Source: Paragordius varius (Eukaryota; Nematomorpha). From it: 64,000 bases of DNA. Both the position numbers and the translations under genes were made by a program. Positions 23,559 through 44,631 of the stretch are shown here, piece after piece; positions within the stretch are counted from its first letter, which is position 1, and each line of letters begins with the position of its first letter. The stretch covers positions 9,238,001 to 9,302,000 of the forward strand of contig OZ176054.1 of assembly GCA_964247055.1 (NCBI GenBank), read 5' to 3'. The notes beneath the pieces are model-generated. The model was given only the letters and a program-made list of their open reading frames with translations. It searched no databases and had not been told where the DNA came from.

Positions 23559-24189
23559 TCTACAACAATTTTTTTTATATTTATCTTATTGTATAAGAAA
23601 TGTAAAACTATTATCATAATAATAATTTAAAAAGTAATATCCGATTGCATAAATGTATAATTATGTAAAAATTAGTATGATCTCACCCATATAATTCCTT
23701 TTAGTTTTACAAATTAAGTCACTACACTAGCTCACAATATCAATAAATTAAATTTGGTATTATATCAAATTTTGAAAACTATAAGAGTGGAGGAGTTGAA
23801 ATATATTTATTTATGATACGTAAAATGTTCAATAAAGATTGAACGTTTATCCAAATTTGATTTTTTTAACCAGCGGTGCTCACCAAAAAAATTTAAAGGG
23901 CCGAAATTTCGTTTTTAAGGGCCATTATGCCGATGAAAATATCAAAGCTCTTAGATTTTGCAGATATTTATATCATATTATAATAACTATCTAATACATT
24001 ATTCAGGGCTAAAAGTATATTTAGGGCCGCGTTTGAGTTATACCATACTATTTAAAGTAGATTTAAATTATTTGATTTAGGACAAGACATATTTATTGAC
24101 ATAAATAATAAATATTATTTTTCCGCAAAATATTAATTGAGCGCAATATATACATAAAAATCTCTTCTTGTATGCTCATGTATTCCCAA
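23559..24189. other. Convergent intergenic region between CFP1 and the Ig-domain gene
   Basis: This is the 3' side of both genes. It contains a possible AATAAA (near 23739, plus strand) and a hAT-like MITE at about 23871-24043 with CAGCGGTGCTCACC on the left and a decayed GCGGCCC-containing right end. No exon is seen. Confidence 0.5.
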
Positions 24190-25990
24190 TTATTTGGTTA
24201 TTTTTGGAATCGATGATTTTCGTCTTTGTATAAGGCTCCGTAAAACTTCAGCTCTATGCAAAGATTTCGCTTCCAAGCTATTGGGATTGAGGGATATATA
24301 TCTTGTACTTGCATTACTATACGCTTCTAATTCTTTAATTTTCATTAAGCTATTCAGACATATGGGATCTCTTACAACGTTAGGGTCTGCTATATGAAAA
24401 AAAGGATAATAAAATTATAGAGTCGTGTCTTTACATAAGCTGTAAAGGTATAGCGTGAAAATGCGTGTCTTTTATATAATTATTAAAATTCATCGTATAT
24501 AGAATGTAAAAAAAGCATTATATCTACAAAAATAATATAACACAATAATAGTTGTTTACGCTTAATATTTCTTCATTCAACGCTAAATTAACTAGAAAAT
24601 TATTTTTTAAAGCAGAATCTTTAACCGACAATAAAAAATAAGTCGTATTGTACATGCAGGTAAAATATTTTATTCTTAATCTACAAATCAAAAAAGGTAA
24701 TTACCATTAACAATAAGATTTGTCTTGTATGAGCCAATAAGAATTCTGTGATCTTCTCCGTCATTTTTGTCAAATATTTTGACATTATAGACACCGGCAT
24801 CACATGATGTAATTTTATGTATACGTAAACCAATCACACCATATTCAAATATTGGTTCGATTCTACTGCCTATAAATATCAAACACAATGAATCACATAT
24901 TATGAATAACTTTATAAGTTTATCTTAGTGCTTAATTAAAAATGTACGGAACGCCTAAACACAGGCTGGGAGGAAAGACAACCATAAATTTTTATTAAAG
25001 TACAAATTAAAGCTATACAGACAAATCGTTCAAAACAATAGTTTTCTTAAAAGACAACTAGACTTTTTAGACCTTAATTTCTCCTAAATTTAATTCTGTT
25101 ACTGTTAAAGTAGATCCTACTTTTGTGGACACAAACGCACCTATTTAATTGCAAACAATTATAACAATTATTGATTGTGTCTTCAAGCAAAATAGTTAGT
25201 ACATAATTGAAGTATTGTGATTAGGGTTGTGCATTTGACTGCTTTTTCAAAAATTCCGGTCAGACCCAGTCAGACCATGATCATGACCACTTTTCATTTA
25301 AATAATTATCATGCGATATTGGATTGCAAAAATAATGTTCGTACGAAACTTGCGTTTCACTAATAATGTCATGTTTTTCTTAAAAGTTTTTATTATATTT
25401 TTTGATATTAATTATTTAATATATTTTCAATAAAACTTAATCAAGAATGTTTTCAAATAAATTTTGCCACATGTTTGTAATACATAGCTTTTAATACTGG
25501 ATATTTCAAATAAAATTTTGCTTAGTTAGTTTTACACTCTCTTTCATCATTGTAATATCCAATTTTAAAATGTTTTTTCATTTTATTGGTTCACATATAT
25601 GGATTAATTGCATATTCTGCAAAGTGCTTGATTTTGTTTTTCGAAATAACTGGATATGGTTAAATGCTTATCTTATAACGATGCATGTTTAACAATTTTA
25701 TATTTTTAAATAAGCATATTTAAATATTTAATTAATATTTTTTAAAAAATATAATAAAAAACAATAAAATCTTAATATATCTCTTCCAGTGGTCAAAAAA
25801 ATTAATAGTCACTGACCTAGTCATAAACTGGTCAATTGACCGGGTCATGACTTGGTAGCACAACCCTAATTGTGATATTACACACATGTTATTAATTTTA
25901 GTATTGAAAAAATGTTTTCTTTGTGATATACTCCACTAACTATTAGTTAACAATATACATCTCTGTTTTATGTCTTAAAATAATTAATGA

Positions 25991-26030
<40 letters not shown>

Positions 26031-28963
26031 AAGGAAATTTAAATGAGTAGAGCGGAGTCTTTTGATAAAAATATTTGTCTTTATGTTATTAAGTTTTAAC
26101 CGTATAATTTTTGCTGCATTATATGGATTAAGTGGAATAAACGAATGTCAAATTATTGTGCATGGTGTGAGTATAATTATATAATTTATATATATTTAAA
26201 AAAATGGATTCTTCAAACGAACTTCCTATAGGGAAAAATATTTAAAATGATAGTATTTTCCAAAATTTTTTTGCAGGGGGAACGAATCGAAATCAAGGTT
26301 TAGAAAATATGACTAACTTGACTAATCAGCGCATAAAATGTAAAAAAATGTGTTTATTAGCAAATTTAATGACGCTTTCATGTTTTGCTAAGGAAATTTA
26401 TAAAAAATTATATTAGTAGCACTCGAATCGCACCCCTAAAAGTCTTCTAAGATCGGCCCAAAATTATTAATCATTTTTTATATAATTATTTTAATTATCT
26501 ATTTTATTCGCAAATGTGTCAAGCAGCTATAAATTTTTTATCGGTATTTTATGGAGCATCGTCTTTGAGACAGGAGATCACTATTTTTCGCGGCCCTTAA
26601 AATATTTTTGGGGACCACTGATAAATATGATTTATTATTAACCAAATAAAATGCGTACTAGATCTCAGGGGTTGATTATTTTGGGTCCATTCAATGTCCC
26701 AATCTCCAGCTAAATCTTCGCATGAAACATCGTACTCTAAACTCATGATTAGGTTGGTATCTTCATCAACCGTATATTGAGGTTTAAGGGCCTTGGTTAC
26801 AACCAAATTATCGCTTGCAAGTGATGTGAGAGATGTCCGATTTTTTAGAGCTTTAAGAATGTCATCCGGATTGATTTGACTAGTTGAATGGACAATACTG
26901 GAACGTCGAAATGGATGTGTATCAACTGTTTTCCCAATATCTATTTTCAAATATCTTTTCTGTTATACCACGTATTAATCTTGCCACAAAGTGATTTTTA
27001 AAGCATTTAATTGATAAATAATATTTGAATCAATGGTATATCGTAATATTTAACTTATAAATAACTTAATGCTATATGGTTTATTTAAAATCAAACGATA
27101 AACTATTGGTGTGGTTTTCAGTTTTCACATATTTGGGTACAAACACCAATTAAACAAATATACTTATAGTAAAGTCAAACCATTAAAAATATAATAATGA
27201 TAACTTATAAATATATTTGATTTTATATTATAACCTAATAGAATTTAAACCCCTAAAAAAATTAAAAAACCAAATCACAACAATAAATTTTAAATTTGTC
27301 TCTCCTTTTTTGATTTAAGTCAATGACGGACTTTGTTCGAATCTAGCTAGCCGCTTTGGCCGAACACGGATACAGTTACAAAAAACCTTATCATCACTAT
27401 AATTCCCCAAGACGTGCTAAACAAATGGTAAAATTCCCGATTTTTTGGGGTTTAAATCACACTATAACACAACGGACCATGCCATTTTTATTAGGGATAA
27501 GGTAGGTTTGATTGTTTATTATCGCATTTAAATAATTCATAATCGTAAGTCGGACAACTTTTAATGGTCAAAATTTCAAAATTAAAAAATTTGAAAAACT
27601 TAAATTTAAATTCCTGTATTTAACTATTTCGCTTCCATTTTTTGAGATCAAAATCACTAATACAAAAGGCAAATGAATATCGATGTTAAAAAAATTAACA
27701 TTGGAAAGCTTTTAAACTATATTTAAACAGCATACTCATATTTATTGCTTTTTAGTTGTGTCTTTCAATCGTGTTTTCTAGTCTCTATATTAACCGTAAA
27801 AATATAAGCCTTTTTATCTGATACATAAACAGAATTTCTCAAATAAATTTAACAAACCAAAACCAAGAAACTCATAGGTAATTTTTATTCCCAAACATAT
27901 AATTCATAAAGCTTAAAATTGTTCGAGCGTGTATTTGAATTTTAGGGTTAATACTGATTGTTTAAGAATGAATGTAAGGTGGAAATAGTTTGTAATCATT
28001 TTTAGGGTACTATTTGGACTGAAAAATGCAAAATAATATGATTGGCTAACAAGAAAACAGTGTACCTACTTACCTTTACATTCTAATTTGGCAGATTGTT
28101 GAGCATTGCCTTGAGCATTGGATAACACGCATGTATACATGCCACAGTCAGCCTTATACACCGGGTTAATACAGAGGCCTACGACCCCATCTTCCAAAAA
28201 TGTATCATGTCTTGAACCTATCCATAAAACGTTAAATTAGTAATTAGCCAAAAACATTTTACATTTTTTTATTTTGTTAAGGCTTTGTTAACTGGAACGC
28301 ATATTATGATGTACACGTTTAGGCCCAAATCAAATTTTATTTAAATAAAATGGGGATATATGCCAAAAATTTTAAATATTTAATCCGTATATTAAATTAT
28401 ATTAGTTGATGTAACAGGAAAAGCTTTTTAAATAACTAAAAATTTATATATTTATTTTTTTAGGGTTTTCTTAGCTTTTTATTTACTCCAAATTAAAAAA
28501 GCTAAAAAAACGGGGTTTTCTTTTTTTATTCACTCCACCCATTAATTAATTTAGTTTTTGAATTATGCTGCGCCTTTATCAATATTTGTTGAGAACTCTA
28601 AACAACCCCTATAATGAATTGGGTCAATATTTAATAATTAGAAATTATTAGGTTGCCAAAGTTAAATTTATTTAACAATACTTAATAGTATAAAACATTA
28701 ATTATCCCAATTTAACTAAAAAATTAGGTATATATATTATATTTGTTATAATTAGGTAATGCCATTTAAAAATATTGTCGGTTAAATATATGATTACTAA
28801 TTGTAACGGGCTTGTTATTGAGATACCATTCGTATTTGAGCGTTTCATCATCGGCCGGTTCAATCGGACTCTCAAACACGGCACTTTCTTCCTCAATCAA
28901 ATCGTCCAAATCTTCGAACTTTTTCAAAAATTTTGGAGGCGAATTCACTTTGATATTATTCAT
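24190..28963 (-). CDS. Small protein with two I-set immunoglobulin domains (muscle/cytoskeletal type)
   Basis: Five exons on the minus strand (28798-28963, 28074-28217, 26659-26940, 24705-24869, 24190-24389) join in frame to 318 aa. An in-frame stop lies just upstream of the ATG, so this start is likely. Domain 1 (residues about 9-103) opens PPKFLKKFEDL, has the EWYLNNKPV Trp strand and ends DCGMYTCVLSNAQGNAQQS, as in titin, obscurin or myosin-binding proteins. Domain 2 (about 150-250) has VSCEDL, WDIEWTQNNQPL and CDAGVYNVKIFDK. Each domain keeps only one cysteine of the usual pair: AVFESP replaces the first Cys in domain 1, and YNV the second in domain 2. There is no signal peptide, so a cytoplasmic protein is inferred. 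The C-terminal 65 residues are basic. Introns are 315-1789 bp. The exact orthologue is not recognised. Confidence 0.82.
25222..25868. mobile_element. hAT-like MITE, 647 bp, with exact 8-bp target duplication
   Basis: The ends are TAGGGTTGTGC and, inverted, GCACAACCCTA. ATTGTGAT flanks both sides (25214-25221 and 25869-25876). No ORF is present. It lies in the intron between exons 3 and 4 of the Ig-domain gene. The TAGGG start resembles some hAT subgroups. Confidence 0.78.
25990..26022. repeat. TA dinucleotide microsatellite
   Basis: This is an uninterrupted run of TA repeats in an intron of the Ig-domain gene. Similar runs of 20-45 bp occur near 17312, 37223, 38380, 46842, 54738, 58571 and 60619, and most adjoin MITE ends. 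Confidence 0.8.
26440..26620. mobile_element. Decayed hAT-like MITE beside Ig-gene exon 3
   Basis: The right end reads, in reverse complement, CAGTGGTCCCCAAAAATATT then GGGCCGCG. The left end is poorly preserved (CGGCCCAAAATTATT). It resembles the element at about 46100-46327 internally (GTGTCAAGCAGCTATAAATT). Its right end is 38 bp from the donor of exon 3. Confidence 0.5.
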
Positions 28964-30979
28964 TTATTCCTACATATCATGAAATATATTTTTGTGTTTT
29001 ATAATTTTGTTAAACTATTGTAAGTTCGGGATTAATCTATATGTAACTATAGTCAAAAGGTCTCTTCATCGCTAATATAATGTGTCGCCTACATACATAC
29101 ACAATAAAATCATTAAATTATATTTATCGGGGCCTTGGTAATTTTTGATATTGAAAAGATATAGGAAGTTCCTCTTTTTACAAGCAGTTTGCCTTTTATA
29201 GTTTTTAGAGAGTTTATAAAATAGACTTGAATAAACCATATTTTATTTAGTATTATATCTAAGGTTTATTAAGCTTTTTTCCATAAAATAGTTAAATGTT
29301 TGGATAATTGAAAAAATATATAATAAAAATTATTAGTATATGGTTTACCTTGGGAAGAATAGCATGAAACATAAAAATTTTATCAATTAATTTTTAATAA
29401 AAAATAACGTTACAATTAAAAATTGGAAAAAAATATTTATAATATCTTTTAATGTTCAGTTATATTTTTTACTTTATAATAATTTTATGCTTTATTTTAT
29501 TTTTATTAAAGAAAAAAAACAATAATACACATTTATTATTGCGAATCGATAAATATATTCAATATCAATTCCTATATACTATAAAAATTACGTAGGATAT
29601 CAATTTTCCTTTCACAACAATGTATGTTGTAATATAACTCAGAAATGCCATGGATCAGCAAAATTTTATAAATACGATACGGGATTAAATTAATTGGCAC
29701 TATTAATGAATGCAAATTGATATTATATGCTTGATATGTATACATAAGAACCATCAATCCACCTTTCATTCCAAAAAACTTTTTTAAATATGTCCGGTAA
29801 GAAAAAAAATGTCCAAGTAAAAATGATCGCATATAAATTTGAAGCAAGGAATGTCCCAACTATGTATATTTAAATGGTTTACTACAGTATGCATTTTAAT
29901 GGTTGCTCTCTCACACTATAGTTGGTGGATTTGCAACACAGTAATGTATGGAAAAAAACAATATGTTGAATAATCAATTTTATCCTTTCTCTTTCACTAC
30001 TTTGTTTATATTTTAATATATTTTATTGTTTTTTTTCCATACTCTAATTGAATTGCCATAGTATAGTGTGAAATAAGCAACCATTAAAATGCTTACTGTA
30101 ATTGAATCATATAAATTAGTAAACTTGCAAATGTCAAATATCTTTTTAAAGTGTTTTAAATAAACACTTGTAACTGGTAATTATGATGAATTAGCCGATT
30201 TAATTTTGAATAGTAATTAATTATTTAAAATTTTTTAAATTTCAATGAGATTTTTAATCTCGTATTTATATTATATTTGCAATTTTTGAGCCAATAATGA
30301 TCAATTATCAAATATTATTTATATTTTTTTTAAAAAAAAGTTTTTTTCGAATAAGAGGGCCAAAATTTTTACCGAAAGGAATTGGGGGCGATAAGTGATC
30401 GATTCACGAAAGATTTATTTGTTAGGTTTTTATACATTTGGTTTTAAAAAATCCTTGAAGAAAAATTAACCTAACGCCATAATGGGGTTTTATCAAATAT
30501 AAATCTACAATCTTACAAACGGGGAACAAGGTGACCCTACCCCTCTGTATATATAAAAATATTGTAAAATTTATTTTAATATTGAATTTTTTTATCAAAA
30601 TATGACGTAGGATTGTAACGTCGTTGTAAAAAAAAGGCGTTTATAATGAGTAAAAGACATAAATTAAAATATAAAAATGGGAATTCAATCACAAAAATAT
30701 TAAATATTTGAGTAAACAATAATAACATGCACAAGGTTTGGCTTTTATATTTCAAATGACTATATATTTTAAATCAGTTACATACTTCAATAAAAATGGT
30801 ATCCCCCAGATATCAAACTTTTTTTTGAATGTAAGATTAAAAATAGTTTAATACCCTTTAGGTTTAATGTCACCCAACTAAAATAAGATAAGCGAAAGTA
30901 TAATAAAATATATAACGCAGATATCCATATAAAATGTCCGTTAAATTTATCGTCTGCATCTTTATTTTATCTGAACGCA
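28964..30979. other. Divergent intergenic region between the Ig gene and the ERCC1/FAAP24-like gene
   Basis: Promoters of both genes should lie here, but no motif is distinctive. It contains one hairpin MITE (29883-30100, separate entry). A stretch near 30355-30545 has higher GC (GGAATTGGGGGCGATAAG, GGGGAACAAGGTGACCC) and no reading frame. No exon is seen. Confidence 0.4.
29883..30100. mobile_element. TACAGTATGC hairpin MITE (Tc1/mariner-like)
   Basis: It starts TACAGTATGCATTTTAATGG and ends with CCATTAAAATGCTTACTGTA, the inverted copy. Inner blocks CTCACACTATAGTTGG and GTATAGTGTGAAATAAGC also pair. It is 218 bp and non-coding. Confidence 0.72.
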
Positions 30980-31706
30980 ATGATTATTATAAATAGTTCC
31001 ATTGATAAAGAACTAATTGATATCCTAAGAAAATTCGGACACTCAATTAAAAGTACAATTTTCTTAATATAGAGTTTCAAATGTCATTGTGGACGGTAGT
31101 GTCCTTTGTTTAAAAGCCAAAAGATCATTTTTAATTTACCCATTGAAATCTATTTATTTTGATGATGGATCCAAAATACATATTACAAAAGAATTTACAG
31201 ATAACGTTGAAAAATTTAATAAGCTGTATAAACATAAAATAATAATTTTATGGGACCCATTGTATGAAAGTCAAGAAAAATTAATCTTTGAGAAAATAAA
31301 TGAAAAGTTAAGAATTCCAGTAAATTTAGCCTCATATATCTTGATATTATATTAGTAAAAGCAGTTTCATTAACCGAAGTGTCGAACATAATTAAAGCAG
31401 CCTTAAATGTTTATATTAAAATTTTAATTTCTTTTAGAATCATAAAGTTGATAATATAGATTGTATAAATCAAAAATTATTCAATGATAACTATAAAATT
31501 CAAATCCTCTCATTTCTTGGGTTGGAGCATGAGCGTATTTTTAAAAGCTTAACCAATTTCTAGATGCTGAATTGCTATTGGATGGTTTAGGATCATTGCA
31601 AAATATTGCTAACGCAAGTATTGATGAATTGGAAAATTGTAGTTTATCGACAAAAACTGCGAAATTTATTTGGGACTTTTTTCATCCATCCGATGATAAG
31701 TCGTAA
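30980..31706 (+). CDS. ERCC4-fold plus HhH2 protein, ERCC1/FAAP24-like (degenerate nuclease site)
   Basis: Proteins of this family act as non-catalytic partners in DNA repair (ERCC1 with XPF, FAAP24 with FANCM). Exons read 30980-31052, 31075-31319, about 31355-31408, 31438-31534 and 31564-31706, about 203 aa; FAAP24 is 215. The N-terminal part (IIINSSIDKELIDILRKFG, NVIVDGSVLCLKAK, KHKIIILWDP) fits the ERCC4 fold, but the GDX(n)ERKX3D signature is missing. The C-terminal part (ELLLDGLGSLQNIANASIDE, FIWDFFHP) is a strong match to HhH2 of ERCC1, XPF and FAAP24. Introns are 22, about 35, 29 and 29 bp. The exon 2-3 junction lacks a clean in-frame GT: CCAG/TAAATT looks like a donor one G short, so this could be a sequence error, a non-canonical intron or a damaged allele. 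Which member of the family it is remains open. Confidence 0.68.
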
Positions 31707-31816
31707 TAACCTAACATAAAAAAATATTCATTACTTCGATTTAAGCATTATTTATAAATAAAAATTCGGTGAAATTGGTTTTATTCAATAATTGTTACCC
31801 TTGATTCATTTTAGTC

Positions 31817-32298
31817 ATCCGATTCGAATTCGGGTCTTTGGGGAGCCCAGGCTAAACAATATTTCTAAATATGGTGCAAAAATAAAGCATTGCGAAAGTT
31901 TGCACTCAAATAGCTTTGATGCATCGAATTATATAAAAAGATTAATTAAAAAAACTTGATATTACTTATTTTAAATATGAACCTCAAGGTAAAAATTTAG
32001 TCAACACGACATGTGTGCATTAGTTAACTACAAAAATAATACAAAAGAGTTTTTCTCTTTAAGTTTTAATTTTAGCGTAGAATAAAATAGATATTTTGCA
32101 AAAATGTGGAAAAAAATGGCGTCAAAGTAGTTTGATATGGAACTTTTTTCCAAAACTAAATTTTATTTATTTTGGCATATTTATATAATTTTTATTAGGA
32201 AAAAGCATTTTAAATTTGAACCGTTTCTAACAAAAGTAAAAAAAAATATTAACTTTAATATAGTTTTGGGTCATTAGATCCCAATTTGATTCGAAGTG
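31817..32298. mobile_element. Degenerate TTAA-type MITE
   Basis: The left end reads CCGATTCGAATTCGGGTC and the right end GATCCCAATTTGATTCGAAG, inverted versions of the family ends. The interior shows family blocks such as TTGATATTACTTATTTTAAA and GGCGTCAAAGTAGTTTGA. The TTAA flanks are no longer recognisable. Confidence 0.58.
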
Positions 32299-34666
32299 CA
32301 AAGCGAGATGGTAATGACAATGTTTAAACAAAGGCTCTTAAAAATCGTTTCATACACCTATTGCTTGATAGGAAGTACTATGACTTTTGATTTTTCCATA
32401 TTATGCTGAATATAAAGATGGCGTTTTCCCTCAGGCAGTGTAAATACGATGGTATCAACGTATTTATTCCAATTATTATGTTTATGAAATATAATAATCA
32501 AGTGTTTTCCTTTAAAAATGGACAATAGTGACTTATTTTGTACTATAATAAACTTTTTTTAATTTTTGCAGCATTTCAAAAGTACTGTTTCTGAGCATTT
32601 TGCTCTTTCAATGGCTTCATTTTTGATTTGCGAATATCTGAATTAATTTTTAATACATCATGTGAAACATAGCTTTATTTTATTCCCTTTATTAGGCAAA
32701 GCCACGGTGGAGTTGCATATCAAAAGTACTTTTATCGTTATTCATTAAAAAATAATTTCTTCCCATTCATTTCTTAACAATAAATTTAAGCATATTTCTG
32801 CTCAAATTTTTAATATACTAAAATATAAGAATCCCTGCTATTATTTTTTTGCTAAGTATTATCTAAGGAAATCACCAATGTAAAGTTATAAAATACATTA
32901 GATTAAATAAATTTACTAATAAAATAATAATTTAGCTTAAATAAATATATATTTTTGAAAATTTTAAAACACAATATAAAAAATATAAAATAATTTCGCG
33001 GGGAAAAACTTTATGCCAAAATATTTTTTATAAATTTTCAAGCGGTTACGTTTAGAAATCTCATGGTCACGACGACAGCGGTCGATCGTTTGGCCACCCT
33101 TGATATACACAAGGTATAATTAAATTTTTATTTAAGGAAATAACCGAATAAAACACTCATAACTATATGAAATAACAATTAACAAAATAAATATAACTCT
33201 GAAAGCCAATAATCCACAAAATTTCGCTTTTAGTATATTTTAATATATATATGGAGTCCTGGCGTTTTCGGTTTTGTTTTGCATGTTCCTCTTACTCGTA
33301 TTTATCCATCGCGTTTTAGTCTGCCCTCTTCCCTTCTTACCTCTCACAATATAATTCTCAGAGTAAAAAATCAAACTAAAAAACTGAACAAAAATAAATA
33401 AATAAATTGATGATGGTTTCCCTTAGTATGGATATAAACTCTAGGGCAGTTGAGACAGTTTGGACCATAGCATTCTGTTGTGAGATATCTGTGCAAGTTC
33501 ATGGATTGGATGTGCTATTTTTTAATCTGATCTAAATATCGTTACTTAGGCTACCACTTTTCCTAACCCCTTCAACTGGGCCTATGGTCGCTTTTTCTAA
33601 GCTATCGGCTCTCATCACATTTCAGAAAAAATTAGTTGCAAGGTATGAATTTTCTGAAGTAGGGTCTGTTTGGGTTTAATATGTTCTAGTATTTATCATT
33701 TGTTATCTTTTTTCCTATTGTATGCCGAGCATATATCTAATAAAAGTCCATAACTAAAAGTTTATTTGTTGCAATCGGTTTTTGTAAGTGTTCGGGACTC
33801 ACAGCTATAGTGCATTACTGGAAAAATTATTGATTCTATTACTTGCTTATTAGGACTTTTTTTGTTTTGAGAATGGATTTAAGTTTGAGTGTTTCATTTC
33901 TTGCCATTGCAATTCTCCTGGTAATGTCGGTTGTATAATGTCATTAAAAATAATTGCTCCGAGGTAAGTTATGTTGTTCTTTAATAAATGAAAAAATAAT
34001 ATACGCATCTTTACAACTGAGGGATAAAAATTATCATTCGGAATATGTAATACACTTTAAATAAAACAAAAATAATATAAACATAATTAATTATTATAAA
34101 GGTTTCGCGCATTTTTTGAATAAATGTAACTAATAAATATATACAAATGCAGAGATTAAAGTCTCGACAAATAAAGTTAAAACACATCAAAATAAATGCC
34201 CACGTTAATTAATTTAATCCTTTTTTAGAATATAACTCAAATCAACAAAATATTATTCACAATTTTTAATTTACCTGGCCAGGTTCTTACCATATTTTGG
34301 CATGCTCAAGCTTAATTATAATGCTATTTATTAGATGACAATACAATAAAGTGTCTAAACCCTAATTTTTTAATATTGGTCAGATTCTAACTTTTTATTA
34401 AATTAAAACATTTAACCAACTCCAACTCTTTTTCATTTGCCTTCAATGATATAAAAAACTTTGTTAAAAATAAAAATCTATGACAATCAATTGCAATCGA
34501 TAAAAAAAGTGGATTGCGTTGAATCTCGAAATTAATTGAAAATCTGCAGATGCTTATCGAAATATTGCTTAATTCCATACACGAGATAGATAATTGTAAT
34601 AAAAATATTAAATCACCCTTTGTCTAAAAATTTATAATAAATATACATGCATGATATTTATTTAAA
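32299..34666. other. Gene-poor region with transposon debris and a LINE remnant
   Basis: No host exon is visible. It includes the LINE remnant entered separately. A hAT-like end near 33070-33105 reads, in reverse complement, CAAGGGTGGCCAAACGATCG. Segments around 33240-33350 have higher GC and include a minus-strand frame reading KKGRGQTKTRWINT, probably from the same LINE family. Confidence 0.4.
33425..33980 (-). mobile_element. LINE (non-LTR retrotransposon) remnant, C-terminal part of the reverse transcriptase ORF
   Basis: Read on the minus strand, short peptides in different frames match the end of the polyprotein common to many endonuclease/RT LINEs: ITYLGAIIFND, IFPVMHYSCESRTLTK, LLQKIHTLQLIF, MRADSLEKATIGPVEGVRK, AHPIHELAQISHNRMLW. 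The order is the normal one. Frame changes and stops separate them, so it is a decayed fossil without coding capacity. The clade (RTE, CR1 or other) cannot be set from this fragment. Confidence 0.75.
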
Positions 34667-44550
<9,884 letters not shown>

Positions 44551-44631
44551 TTTTTTAAATAAACCGTATGACGTGTGTTTTTGAATTCCATTCAAATTGA
44601 AGGTAAATTTGGATAAAATTTTAGTTTTTTG
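44551..44631. promoter_or_regulatory. 81-bp divergent promoter interval between DDX10 and the XK-related gene
   Basis: Only 81 bp separate the DDX10 ATG (minus, 44548-44550) from the XK-related ATG (plus, 44632-44634). Both 5'UTRs and core promoters must fit in or overlap this interval, unless transcripts start inside the neighbouring gene. No TATA box stands out; TTTGGATAAAATTTTAG is the only AT-rich candidate. Confidence 0.55.

Noticed and set aside
29572-29859. 95-codon minus-strand ORF with hydrophobic stretches
   Set aside because: No splice context and no recognisable motif; the length is within what AT-rich sequence gives by chance.
30980-31706. Active XPF (ERCC4) nuclease
   Set aside because: The GDX(n)ERKX3D residues are missing and the protein is too short, so an ERCC1/FAAP24-like partner is preferred.
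33290-33350. Separate host exon reading KKGRGQTKTRWINT on the minus strand
   Set aside because: The motif is typical of the same LINE reverse-transcriptase tail whose other pieces lie next to it.
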